Source of the DNA: Bradyrhizobium tropiciagri
Lineage (GTDB): Bacteria > Pseudomonadota > Alphaproteobacteria > Rhizobiales > Xanthobacteraceae
Assembly (NCBI RefSeq): GCF_001189845.1
Contig: NZ_LFLZ01000001.1
Location: forward strand, 186,001-250,000
Direction of reading: 5' to 3'
Length of the DNA: 64,000 nucleotides
The stretch's first letter is position 1; the number at the start of each line of letters is the position of its first letter. The notes under the pieces are model-generated. The model was not told the origin of the DNA. It saw only the letters and a program-made list of their open reading frames with translations, and did not search any database. The position numbers and the translations under genes are program-made. Below are positions 1 to 8,357 of the stretch, one piece after another.

Positions 1-1218
1 GGCCTTTCGCTTCCAGAAACCGAAGCGCTTCTCAAGGTCGATCGCCGTACCGTGTATCGCTATGAGCGCGGCGAGACTAAGCCTACCAGGTTGGCGCGGG
101 ATATCCTGCGCAAGGCGGCAGAGGAGAGGGCGATCTTGCAGAACAATGCGCCGCCGCTATTCCGCTTCATAGATCTTTTTGCGGGGATCGGCGGACTTCG
201 AAGGGGTTTTGAGCCCGCCGGTGGCAGATGTGTCTTCACGTCGGAGTGGGAACCAAAGGCACAGGAAACCTACAGGCTCAATTATCCCGACAATCATGAA
301 ATCGCAGGTGACATTCGTCCCTACGCCCAGAATCCGGACCTGATTCCGGAGCATGATGTACTCTTGGCCGGGTTTCCCTGCCAGCCATTCTCGATCGCCG
401 GCGTTTCAAAGAAGAATGCGCTCGGCCGTCCGCATGGATTTCTCTGCGATACGCAGGGAACACTGTTCTTCGACACGGCGCAGATCATCGCGCATCACCG
501 ACCGGCGGCGTTTATTCTGGAGAACGTCAAGAATCTTGAGCGGCATGATCGTGGGCAGACATTTGCCACCATCATGCACGCCTTGGAAAAAGAGCTCGGC
601 TACCACGTCCAGCATCGTGTGATCAGCTCGCAACCATGGGTGCCGCAGAAGCGCGAACGCATCTTTATTGTTGGCTTCCGCGAGCCGACGGAATTTGACT
701 TGTCGGCGCTCAAAATCCCCGATCCTGCAAAGGGCCCCAAGCTTAGCTCGATCTTGGAGCCGGAAGTTGATGACAAGTACACCCTGACGCCCAGGCTTTG
801 GCAGTATCTGAAAGACTACAAGGAAAAGCATAACGCAGCGGGCAACGGCTTCGGTTACAGCCTCTTCGGGCCTGATGATGTCGCACGCACGCTGTCCGCC
901 CGCTACTACAAGGATGGTTCAGAAATCCTGATTGCACAGAAGGGCAAGCGGCCACGTCGCCTGACGCCGCGCGAATGCGCCCGCCTGATGGGCTTCGACA
1001 CGAAAGAACAGGAATTCCGCATCCACGTCTCGGATACCCAGGCTTACAAACAGTTCGGCAATGCCGTCGTTGTCCCCGTCGTGAGCTTCCTTGCCGACGC
1101 CCTGCGTCCTCATATTGAGGCGGCGGTTATCCGCGGCAAGTCAGCGGTGAAGAAGCACAAAGAGCCTGTTATCGTCACCAGACCGGATCGGCGGGAGGTT
1201 GCCGAAGCGCATGGTTGA
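1..1218 (+). CDS. dcm: DNA cytosine-5 methyltransferase with N-terminal HTH (5' end outside window)
   Basis: C5-cytosine methyltransferase that would protect host DNA from the endonuclease encoded downstream. The frame is open to base 1, where the residues read GLSLPETEALLKVDRRTVYR, the end of a helix-turn-helix, so the true start lies to the left and the GTG at 52 is internal. Visible methylase motifs in order: FIDLFAGIGG (SAM binding), GFPCQPFS (catalytic Cys), ENVKNL, QKRERIFIVGF, RRLTPRECARLMGF and QFGNAVVVPV. An HTH fused to a methylase is known from M.SsoII and M.EcoRII, where it represses the enzyme's own promoter. First visible gene of an operon with vsr, an EcoRII-type nuclease and an Mrr-like nuclease. 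The target may be CCWGG-like given Vsr and EcoRII, but this is inferred. Confidence 0.93.
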   Translation, partial: GLSLPETEALLKVDRRTVYRYERGETKPTRLARDILRKAAEERAILQNNAPPLFRFIDLFAGIGGLRRGFEPAGGRCVFTSEWEPKAQETYRLNYPDNHEIAGDIRPYAQNPDLIPEHDVLLAGFPCQPFSIAGVSKKNALGRPHGFLCDTQGTLFFDTAQIIAHHRPAAFILENVKNLERHDRGQTFATIMHALEKELGYHVQHRVISSQPWVPQKRERIFIVGFREPTEFDLSALKIPDPAKGPKLSSILEPEVDDKYTLTPRLWQYLKDYKEKHNAAGNGFGYSLFGPDDVARTLSARYYKDGSEILIAQKGKRPRRLTPRECARLMGFDTKEQEFRIHVSDTQAYKQFGNAVVVPVVSFLADALRPHIEAAVIRGKSAVKKHKEPVIVTRPDRREVAEAHG

Positions 1219-1675
1219 TGTGGTACCACCTGATGTGCGCAGCCGGATGATGGCCGGCATCCGGGGCAAGAACACCAAACCGGAAATGCTGCTGCGTCGG
1301 GGACTGCATCGGGCAGGTTTCAGATACAAACTGCACGACGGTTCATTGCCGGGCCGACCGGACATGGTGTTTCCGCGTCGGCACGCGGTCTTGTTCGCCC
1401 ATGGCTGTTTCTGGCACGGTCACAACTGCCATCTCTTCAAATGGCCGGCAACGCGCGAGGAATTCTGGAAGGCGAAGATCGGGCGCAATCGCGAGGTTGA
1501 TGCGCGCGCCGAAAAGGCGCTCAGGGCTACTGGCTGGCGTCGTGCCGTCGTCTGGGAATGCGCCCTCCGTGGAAAATCCAGAATGCCGATCGAAGATGTT
1601 CTCGGGCGACTTGTCGACTGGCTTGCAACCGACAGTGACGGTATTGAATTGCCACCGCCCGGCAGGGTGATCTGA
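1211..1675 (+). CDS. vsr: Very short patch repair endonuclease Vsr
   Basis: Nicks DNA next to T:G mismatches that arise when 5-methylcytosine deaminates, so it repairs damage caused by the neighbouring methylase. The protein (about 154 aa, normal for the family) shows RSRMMAGIRGKNTKPE near the N-terminus, then GRPDMVF and a zinc-binding HGCFWHGHNC segment, all typical of Vsr. I chose ATG 1211, which overlaps the end of the methylase by 8 bases; a GGGAGG lies 12 bases upstream. TTG 1199 is possible but would abut that site. The stop overlaps the ATG of the next gene by one base, so translation is probably coupled. Confidence 0.93.
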   Translation: MVDVVPPDVRSRMMAGIRGKNTKPEMLLRRGLHRAGFRYKLHDGSLPGRPDMVFPRRHAVLFAHGCFWHGHNCHLFKWPATREEFWKAKIGRNREVDARAEKALRATGWRRAVVWECALRGKSRMPIEDVLGRLVDWLATDSDGIELPPPGRVI

Positions 1676-3051
1676 TGGCCGAGCCAATCGATCTTTTTGG
1701 CAGCGATGAGGATGACGCGTCAGTCGATCAGAGTGGAAATGATGTTTCCGAACTACTGATCCGGCTGCTTGAAGAGGCGCCAAGGCTTCTCGTCAAGAAA
1801 CTGTCTAACAACGACCGCGACTGGGCGCAGCGTAAAAACAAGCATCAGGGCGGAGTCTACATCCCTCTTGAACAGCGAGATGGAGGATTTTTTCCGCCGC
1901 TTGGCCTGAAGGAGCGTGATGAGGACGGTGAACCGATTTATGAGGCTTTTCTGACGACAGAATGGCCTCAGGTTGGTGAAACCAAAAAGAGCCGGCTCGT
2001 AAACTATACAAGCAAGGGTGAAGAGACCCATATGACGCGTGTGCCGAGGGCGGCATTCGCAGATCTTTCGCCAGCTTCATTTCTGGTCATGGCACGGCTT
2101 GGCGAAGGCGAGAATACAGTCTATCGCTGTCTGACCGTTGACTCGGTATCCGATGCGGCCGTGATGCTGGTCGATGCGCTTGAGCTCGGGCCCGACTTCC
2201 TGATCGATGAAAGGGTGCCGGCTGAATACCGCAAACGCGAGCGCGACCGGATTCTCACATTTGCTGAACAGGTCGCCGCCGCATGGCTGTCCGGCACCAT
2301 AGCCGTTTTTGCCGCCGAAAAGGTCATGCCGGAGACCCTTGCGCTGGCCGACGAGGCGCGCGGCAAGTGGCTAACGAAAACGGGACGCAAGAATCTCAAT
2401 CCATTTGAATTCGACACGCCAGGTGATGCACTCCGCGATATCAGCCGGTCCATCGAATGGGACCTGTTCCGTGAATACCAGCTTCGCGAACGCGCTGTTG
2501 GTCTTGTCAGGATTGTCCTCGGCGATGTTCCCGGCGGGCCGAAAATCTCGAAGGTCATTCACGCTCTTGTTGACCGGCTGCCGGAGATTGATCGCTACAT
2601 GCTGTCCGCTGGTCAGCAGCGCAAGGCGAGGGCAGGGGTTTCATTCGAACATCACATCGAGAAGATGCTCGCGGACGGCCGTGTGCCTTTCGCAAAGCAG
2701 GCTGTCATGCAGGCTAGGAAGCGTCCGGATTTTGTGCTGCCTTCACTGGGGCATCTGAAGAGCACACCCAGCGGAAGAGAGAAGGGCCTGATACTAAGTG
2801 CCAAGACGACGCTTCGCGAGCGATGGAAGCAGGTTGAGCGCGAGATGCAAGGAGCGGAGCTTTTCCTCGGCACCGTCGATGAAAACATCGCGGCCAACGC
2901 CATAGAGGAAATGGCTACGATGGGCATCAATCTCGTCGTGCCCGAGCATCTGAAGAAGTCGAAAGAGACGGAATACGATCGCCACAAGAACGTCCTCAGC
3001 TTCAAAACCTTTTTCGATACGGTCGTCAGCAAGCGCATGGCGGGCTGGTAA
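1675..3051 (+). CDS. EcoRII-type type II restriction endonuclease
   Basis: Restriction endonuclease of 458 aa partnered with the upstream methylase. The C-terminal third carries the EcoRII-C PD-(D/E)XK core: RPDFVLPS (acidic residue around 353) followed by LILSAKTTLRERWKQV (lysine around 378), the signature of this family. The N-terminal half (around 60-150) would be the sequence-recognition or effector domain, as in EcoRII, which needs two sites to cleave; I recognise no motif there beyond general similarity. The start codon overlaps the vsr stop (TGATG). The methylase, vsr, nuclease order makes a complete type II system. Target not determinable here. Confidence 0.88.
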   Translation: MAEPIDLFGSDEDDASVDQSGNDVSELLIRLLEEAPRLLVKKLSNNDRDWAQRKNKHQGGVYIPLEQRDGGFFPPLGLKERDEDGEPIYEAFLTTEWPQVGETKKSRLVNYTSKGEETHMTRVPRAAFADLSPASFLVMARLGEGENTVYRCLTVDSVSDAAVMLVDALELGPDFLIDERVPAEYRKRERDRILTFAEQVAAAWLSGTIAVFAAEKVMPETLALADEARGKWLTKTGRKNLNPFEFDTPGDALRDISRSIEWDLFREYQLRERAVGLVRIVLGDVPGGPKISKVIHALVDRLPEIDRYMLSAGQQRKARAGVSFEHHIEKMLADGRVPFAKQAVMQARKRPDFVLPSLGHLKSTPSGREKGLILSAKTTLRERWKQVEREMQGAELFLGTVDENIAANAIEEMATMGINLVVPEHLKKSKETEYDRHKNVLSFKTFFDTVVSKRMAGW

Positions 3052-3056
3052 TCGTT

Positions 3057-4604
3057 ATGCTGGCGTCTATCTCAGAGGGATCTCGTAAGCTGGAGCTCGA
3101 CCTTTCCGAAGAAACGATCGATTCGCTGAACGAGGTCGATTTGCGGGATCTGAATGAGTTAATCCTCTATCTGCCCTTGCCGAGCATTGGCAGAACCAAC
3201 ATGCATATTGATATCTGTAGCGACTATATCGATGCGTCGTGGGCCGCAGAAAGGTTGGCCGCCGCTTCCGACACAGCAACAGTCACGGAAGACTACGTCC
3301 GCGAATGGCATCAGAGCCGCCTGATCCTGACGCTTAACAAGCCGTCGCCCGAAATCCGCAAGGCACTCGAGGATTCCATTCTTCTCTTTCACTTCAGCGA
3401 TGAAGAAGATCAAAAGCGGTATCAGGAAATTCGGGACGCAGTGTTCGCGTACGAGGTAGAAATCGACGATTACCCTGCAAAATTGCCAGAGATCATTGAT
3501 GATTATTTCGCCAATCTCGTAAATGGCGCCTACCATCAATTGCGTGCCGATGATCCAGATTACTACGACAAGCAAATCGCTGAACATCCCGAGCGCCAAC
3601 TCGGGTACTACAAAAGCGCCTTGAGTCGTCGACTGGGAGCAAGCTGTTACACATCTCCAGACGGTTGGGTTGTTCCAGCTTCTATCAGTCTTGACCGCTT
3701 CTTTGAGGCGACAGGCCAGAAGTATCGAAGCAGCGAGCTCGTCGTCGGCACGATTTTCATGGTGGCGGGCGCAAGCTATGTTCGTACAACCGACCTTATT
3801 TCGCATTTTTCAATGCGCCATTATTTTAAGTCCCGCATTTGCGCGAGCTTTGCTCAGCGCGAAGATGAGGATGTATGGCAGTGGGATCCATTCGACTGGC
3901 GCGAAGCATCGTTCACCTACTCGCCTCACGATGCCCGGCTATCATCGTTTTCGTCGAGCACGGTTCAACATCGTCAGCCGGGGCAGGCCCCCGGCTGCCT
4001 CGTTCACGAGAGTGGAAGCCTTGTCATAGTGAATGACGGCAAGTTCCAACACCTCCTCTACGACACTGAACCGCTAAACCATGTTGCACTTAAGAAAGTG
4101 CAAGGCGAAGTCTCGGCGCTTATGCTGTCGATGGCATCATTTCTCGGCCCATCATCATCGACTTCCTGCGACTGGAGCAATCTCTCCGATGAAGATTTTG
4201 AAGAGCTTTGCTATGACGTCATCTACCACCATCCGAAATTCGATGCCGACACCATAAGGAAACTGGGCAAGTCGAGATCGCGCGACGGTGGCCGGGATAT
4301 CGAGGTTTACGATCTGCCTGTTGGCAGAGGTACTGCTCCAAGAAAGTGGATTTTCCAGTGCAAGCTGGTCAAGGATGGATCGTCACTGTCCGGCCGCAGA
4401 TTGCAAGATGTTGGCGACATGCTTGAAATGTATAGGGCTGAAGGATTTGGAGTCATGGCATCGGCCCTAATCGATGCCACTCTTTACGACAAGCTCGACG
4501 CCGTTTGCGGGAATCGGAAGATAGCGCAGCTTCATTTTTCCAGGCTTGAGCTCGAGCGAGCGTTAGACCGTCTTCCGAAGGTCCGCGCCCGATACTTCAA
4601 GTGA
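3057..4604 (+). CDS. Mrr-like restriction endonuclease fold protein with long unknown N-terminal region
   Basis: Protein of 515 aa starting 6 bases after the EcoRII-type gene, so in the same operon. Residues from about 370 form an Mrr-catalytic type nuclease: LSDEDFEELCYDVI (conserved Glu), then SRDGGRDIEVYD (catalytic Asp) and WIFQCKLVKD (the QxK motif). The first ~360 residues are acidic, contain many Tyr and Trp, and match nothing I know; they could be a recognition or sensor module. Base composition is less GC-rich than the neighbours, a sign of transfer. It might be a second, modification-dependent nuclease or an effector for the convergent GHKL operon. Its 3' end lies 9 bases from the end of the opposing gene. 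Confidence 0.75.
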   Translation: MLASISEGSRKLELDLSEETIDSLNEVDLRDLNELILYLPLPSIGRTNMHIDICSDYIDASWAAERLAAASDTATVTEDYVREWHQSRLILTLNKPSPEIRKALEDSILLFHFSDEEDQKRYQEIRDAVFAYEVEIDDYPAKLPEIIDDYFANLVNGAYHQLRADDPDYYDKQIAEHPERQLGYYKSALSRRLGASCYTSPDGWVVPASISLDRFFEATGQKYRSSELVVGTIFMVAGASYVRTTDLISHFSMRHYFKSRICASFAQREDEDVWQWDPFDWREASFTYSPHDARLSSFSSSTVQHRQPGQAPGCLVHESGSLVIVNDGKFQHLLYDTEPLNHVALKKVQGEVSALMLSMASFLGPSSSTSCDWSNLSDEDFEELCYDVIYHHPKFDADTIRKLGKSRSRDGGRDIEVYDLPVGRGTAPRKWIFQCKLVKDGSSLSGRRLQDVGDMLEMYRAEGFGVMASALIDATLYDKLDAVCGNRKIAQLHFSRLELERALDRLPKVRARYFK

Positions 4605-4613
4605 TTGCAATCA

Positions 4614-5357
4614 TCAAGCTGCAGCCTGCGCCGCTCGCGTCCATCTATCAAATTCCTTCGGCAAAAGCCCAATGAGCTGGCCCGGGATCATGGTTTCCGG
4701 GTCAAACGTCAGATCAAGCTGCCGCAGCACGAGCGCCAGCCGGCGAACGCTGCCACGGCCGCTTCCTGCAACGCCTTTCAGAGGTCTGCCTGTCGTGGCA
4801 TCAGCATAAAGCCTGCTCGCTTCGGCGATGATCGGCCGGCTTCCGAGCACGAACTGGCGTCCGCCAAGCTGTTCAAGAATTTCACCATGCCGGCGCAGCG
4901 GGTGCTCGCCATCCGTGGGGGCAAGAAGAAGCAGCTTTGAAGCTTCGCCGTGATCGCGCACCAGCTGCCACGGTGACCGCACAAGATGCCGATAGTAGTG
5001 ACGATAGTCACGGCTCAAGATGTACCTGTACTCCTTCTCGACCTTCCTCTGGCCGTTCGCTCCGGCAGGGCAGAGCTGGTCGAACCAGACGACGGCCAGG
5101 GCGGTCCAGAGGCCGCGATCCTGCGAGATCGCTGCAGGGTCGAAGGGCGACAGAAGCTGGATCAGATACTGCCCGAATTCATATCTATCGCCAAAAACTC
5201 GGCGTGATACGGGGCGGATGTCATGTCCCACCGCGGCCGAAGTTTGTGGATCGGCGAGAAGGTGAATGGGTGCCACGCCAGTGGCGCCCGCCGCCAGCCA
5301 TTCCGCAAAGCGGGCCATGCCTTCATCATTCAGCTTCCGGAATTCCGTTTGCATCAT
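4614..5357 (-). CDS. Conserved protein of GHKL-linked defence operon (DUF6339-like?)
   Basis: Protein of 247 aa, last gene of the minus-strand four-gene operon. No catalytic motif is obvious. Visible features are an N-terminal FRKLNDEGMARFAEWL helix, an aromatic-rich centre (VWFDQLCP, EYRYILSRDYRHYYRHL) and a C-terminal RRLALVLRQLDLTFD to LLPKEFDRW segment. From memory it resembles a family catalogued as DUF6339, found beside phage-defence genes; I cannot confirm that. The 5' end overlaps the upstream gene by 32 bases, so the two are co-translated and probably interact. Function unknown. Confidence 0.8.
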   Translation of the reverse strand: MMQTEFRKLNDEGMARFAEWLAAGATGVAPIHLLADPQTSAAVGHDIRPVSRRVFGDRYEFGQYLIQLLSPFDPAAISQDRGLWTALAVVWFDQLCPAGANGQRKVEKEYRYILSRDYRHYYRHLVRSPWQLVRDHGEASKLLLLAPTDGEHPLRRHGEILEQLGGRQFVLGSRPIIAEASRLYADATTGRPLKGVAGSGRGSVRRLALVLRQLDLTFDPETMIPGQLIGLLPKEFDRWTRAAQAAA

Positions 5358-6117
5358 GCGCCCCCCTCGGCGGCACGGATGAGCTCGACGAAGTCATGTG
5401 CTTCGCAGACTTCCCGACCGCGGTGTCCACCCATCCCTGCTTTTCGATACCTTCTTTTAGTTCTTCGAGATCATCATCGATCCCGAAGGCTTCCCGCAGA
5501 TAGCGCAGCCAGAGTGCGCGCCAGTCTTCGTCATCACCATCGTCGAACTCATGATCCTCAATGAGGTGCTCTAGGACAATCCGGAGCGCCGCAGGCAGGA
5601 TCAGCCCGCGCATCATTGGGTTCTCAAGGATCCGGTGCTTAAATGACGGTATGCGATAGTTCAGAAGGAGCCACGGGCCACTCTCGTCGATGGTGACACG
5701 CCATAGCTCGGGGCCGAGATCGGTTTCCCTGATAGGGAAGATGCTCCGCTTTCCCTCTTCGTTTTCGTTTCCGGTAGGGCGAATGCGATCAGCGGCTCCA
5801 AGGATTTTTCCGGTACCGGTGCTTTCGACAACCTTCAGCCTGAAAAGTATGGGCATTGCTCGATCAAGTTCGTCGAGAACCATGACCTTCGCTTCCGGAA
5901 TGCCGACGGTTCCACATTCGAAGCGCATCGAAGATGAGCGCTGATAGGCTTCGAGAATGACGGAGGCGTCGGAAGGAAATCCAAGCTCGTCCACCTTGAG
6001 GCTGGCTGTTGCAGCCTGTGGTTCTGTGGGCTTCAGGGGAGCAAGGCGAATATCGACGCTTTCACGCGCGATCCGTTTGCGGCCGGTTGAGTTGATGCGA
6101 CGCTTTGCGGTTGCCAT
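5326..6117 (-). CDS. Unknown protein encoded between the GHKL ATPase and the DUF6339-like protein
   Basis: Protein of 263 aa with no motif I recognise. The N-terminus is basic (residues 1-25, rich in Lys and Arg). The middle contains a likely beta-rich segment (LWRVTIDESGPWLLLNYRIP) and the C-terminus is acidic (DHEFDDGDDEDWRAL, IDDDLEELKEGIEKQGW) and ends in a Ser-rich tail. The ATG overlaps the stop of the GHKL ATPase by one base, and the 3' end overlaps the next gene by 32 bases. Such tight packing suggests a subunit of the same complex. The alternating basic and acidic ends might mediate DNA or partner contacts, but that is inference. Confidence 0.78.
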   Translation of the reverse strand: MATAKRRINSTGRKRIARESVDIRLAPLKPTEPQAATASLKVDELGFPSDASVILEAYQRSSSMRFECGTVGIPEAKVMVLDELDRAMPILFRLKVVESTGTGKILGAADRIRPTGNENEEGKRSIFPIRETDLGPELWRVTIDESGPWLLLNYRIPSFKHRILENPMMRGLILPAALRIVLEHLIEDHEFDDGDDEDWRALWLRYLREAFGIDDDLEELKEGIEKQGWVDTAVGKSAKHMTSSSSSVPPRGAHDANGIPEAE

Positions 6118-7943
6118 CAGACAGTCCTCGCATCAACGACAAGATCGCGGTTTTCATCAAAGCCCGAGAGGGTCAGATCAAATATAGGGCCGGCAATCGA
6201 CAGCCGCAGCTTGTTCGGCCTTACGGGTGTGAAGCTCAGGTTCTGAGCTTCAATGTTCACGTCATTGGCGGCCAGATCAAAATCAAACTTGCTGTGCAGT
6301 GAAAAGCCGTTGCCTCCAATTACGTCGTAGGCGACACGCACGTCCACGGTCTTCGGGAATTCCCAGTTCTCCGCGGCGGGGCCGGGTACAACCGAAAAGC
6401 CACCTTTTCGCGATTGGATCCGGATCGCAGATTCCTTCTTCGGCATTGGAGGAATGACGACCTTGACCTTCTTTTTTGGTCCCTGCGTTGACCTCGAAAG
6501 ATCTGCGAGGGAAAAGAAATCGACGAGTGCGTCGTGGTCTTCCTGCTCCACCTTGTCCGCGATGAGCGTGAATAGTTCACGCAGCGCGTACCGGATGTTT
6601 CTCAGCGTCTGCGAGGGGGCTCGCCATCCCTTCGCCAGCTTTTCGGCATTAGCGTTCCATGCGGTGTGGGCCGGATTTTCCGCGTCGCCCAGGAATGCGA
6701 CCACTCCCTCGTCGGACGCAACCATTGCGCCATGGGCATGCGTGCCACTGAAATAGCGATTCTCTCCTGGCACCGTAATTGATCCCCGTGCGAACAGCGC
6801 AAAAGGCTTTTCGCCATCAGGTACAGGCTTCAGGAACAGATCGATGTGACTGTTGCGATCACCGGACGGTTTCGGCTTCAACCTGACCGGAATGCGCACA
6901 TGCAGAAGGCGATTGCCTGAGAACGCCTCCTTCATTGTGGCAAGCTGGTCTTCGGAAAAGCTCGCCACACCAAGTCCGCCGCCGTTGATCGCCGTCCGGG
7001 CAGTGAGCAGGGGCGGCTGATCGAGCTGCCGGCTGACAGCCTCGACGAAATCGAGAGGAATTCTTGTGCCGGCGGCGCCGGCACCCGTGTTCGGAACACT
7101 GGCGGCAACTTGGTGGAAGGTGCTTGCATCAATCGTGGTTGATCCGACCTCCACTTCGAGGCGCCCGGCAAGGATCGGAAAATAGTAGTTCCTGACCACA
7201 CCACCGATAATGCCCTGTTCGGTGATATCAGGATTGGGAAAGGGGATTACGAGCGAGAGGCCAGTCTGTCCCTGTCGGGCTATTCCAAACAATTGGGCGA
7301 GTTGACCAACCAGTGCAGCGTCGACGACCGGCAGCTGGATATCGTCATTGCCGCGTGCGCCGAACCAGAAGCCATGTGCTGGATGACGGTGACCATTCAG
7401 AACATGGTTAGACAGCACGGCCTGTCCCATCAGGAGGGGGGAGGGGTCACCGGCACGAAGCGTGAAGCCGAAGAAAGACCTGATTTGCGAAGAGGTGGAA
7501 TAAACCAGCTTCCCGAGGCCCCAGCGTCCTCCCGACTTGCCGCCCTTGCCTGACTTGCCGTGACGGCGCCAGAAGTTGCGGAAATTTTCTTCGTCCAGCG
7601 CGGCCGGGTCGCCGGTCAAGCCTTTTGTGTTGAAGTCTTCGATGACCAGGAGGCGAACTGCCGGGTGATCGAGAACTGCAGCATCGATTTCGCAGGCCTG
7701 CAGATGTGAACGCAGGCCGGAGAAGAGATCCTCGATCCTTCTGGCTTGTTCACCCACGCGCTCCACGAGCGCGAAGCGCACCTTGACCACGCCTGTGCCG
7801 GCAGGAGCGTCGGTAGAATTCTGGATGACTTCGCGAACCAGCGCCTCGGCTAGCTCGACTTCGTCATTGTTGAACTGATCCCGCTGCGTCAGCTCCTGCT
7901 CTACGTGCGACGCCTTCAGGTCTTCGAACTCCCAGTCAGCCAT
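6117..7943 (-). CDS. GHKL ATPase (MutL/MORC-like) of a defence operon
   Basis: Protein of 608 aa whose first ~170 residues hold the Bergerat ATP-binding fold: EALVREVIQNSTDA (N box, Glu and Asn), VIEDFNTKGLTGD (G1 box) and GGRWGLGKLVYSTSSQ (G2 box with the lid glycines). The rest is beta-rich and unlike MutL's endonuclease domain, so this is probably a clamp-like ATPase rather than a nuclease. Related ATPases were described next to restriction genes by Iyer, Abhiman and Aravind (2008), usually with a Z1 helicase. None is seen here. It lies second in the operon, with its ATG overlapping the stop of the small upstream gene and its stop overlapping the next ATG. Likely a DNA-sensing motor for the companions. 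Confidence 0.85.
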   Translation of the reverse strand: MADWEFEDLKASHVEQELTQRDQFNNDEVELAEALVREVIQNSTDAPAGTGVVKVRFALVERVGEQARRIEDLFSGLRSHLQACEIDAAVLDHPAVRLLVIEDFNTKGLTGDPAALDEENFRNFWRRHGKSGKGGKSGGRWGLGKLVYSTSSQIRSFFGFTLRAGDPSPLLMGQAVLSNHVLNGHRHPAHGFWFGARGNDDIQLPVVDAALVGQLAQLFGIARQGQTGLSLVIPFPNPDITEQGIIGGVVRNYYFPILAGRLEVEVGSTTIDASTFHQVAASVPNTGAGAAGTRIPLDFVEAVSRQLDQPPLLTARTAINGGGLGVASFSEDQLATMKEAFSGNRLLHVRIPVRLKPKPSGDRNSHIDLFLKPVPDGEKPFALFARGSITVPGENRYFSGTHAHGAMVASDEGVVAFLGDAENPAHTAWNANAEKLAKGWRAPSQTLRNIRYALRELFTLIADKVEQEDHDALVDFFSLADLSRSTQGPKKKVKVVIPPMPKKESAIRIQSRKGGFSVVPGPAAENWEFPKTVDVRVAYDVIGGNGFSLHSKFDFDLAANDVNIEAQNLSFTPVRPNKLRLSIAGPIFDLTLSGFDENRDLVVDARTV

Positions 7944-8170
7944 TAGTCACTCAGCGAAAATTCGCTGTCCCTGCTCCCGTCACCGCTTCCAAACTTCTGC
8001 CGCGCCGTGTCTGTCGCCTTCTGGAGTGCGCGGAAAATCTTTTTTACGTCTTCATCATCGTAGTCGTAGGCGCTTCTGTTCGAGAGATTACCGATCAAGC
8101 GAATGTCCTGAATGGCGCGGTTCACGCGCGCTTCTGCGAGCTTGACAAACTTGTTGCGTTTTTCAGACAT
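7943..8170 (-). CDS. Small conserved first gene of the GHKL operon
   Basis: A 75-aa protein beginning MSEKRNKFVKLAEARVNRAI, followed by QDIRLIGNLSNRSAYDYDDE and DVKKIFRALQKATDTARQKF, and ending in an acidic Ser-rich tail. It is predicted to be all-helical. Similar short proteins with an IRLIGNLSNRS stretch are familiar beside helicase or restriction genes, though I know no assigned function. The start was taken at 8170 because the upstream extension to 8326 reads through AT-rich promoter sequence with operator-like repeats. Its stop overlaps the ATG of the GHKL ATPase (TAATG). It could be a regulator or a small adaptor subunit. Confidence 0.75.
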   Translation of the reverse strand: MSEKRNKFVKLAEARVNRAIQDIRLIGNLSNRSAYDYDDEDVKKIFRALQKATDTARQKFGSGDGSRDSEFSLSD

Positions 8171-8183
8171 GCGTACATTCCGG

Positions 8184-8252
8184 AAATGTTGTGAGCATTT
8201 ATCCGAAATTCTGTCATAAAAATCAACATATTTCAGAAATGTTGGCAACATT
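8184..8252 (-). promoter_or_regulatory. Repeated AAATGTTG operator-like sites upstream of the GHKL operon
   Basis: AAATGTTG occurs at 8184-8191, facing a GCATTT at 8195-8200, and again at 8237-8244, where it forms the symmetric AATGTTG-g-CAACATT (8238-8252). The two copies are 53 bases apart, about five helical turns. The stretch is AT-rich compared with the surroundings and lies just before the first gene of the minus-strand operon, so it probably contains the promoter and a repressor site. Which protein binds is unknown. Confidence 0.5.
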
Positions 8253-8357
8253 ACAAGAATATTACGCGGTATTTTTCGATAACCTCCTCTATCCATATGA
8301 TTGTCAATGGAATTATTGACGATCAAGCTATGCTCTTAATTGGCGCCCGTCAACCAA

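Noticed and set aside
4937..5503. 188-aa open frame on the plus strand
   Set aside because: It is Arg/Ser/Pro-rich and antisense to two overlapping minus-strand genes of the GHKL operon.
8171..8326. N-terminal extension of the 75-aa protein
   Set aside because: It would read through AT-rich promoter sequence and operator-like repeats; MSEKRNKF at 8170 is the more natural start.
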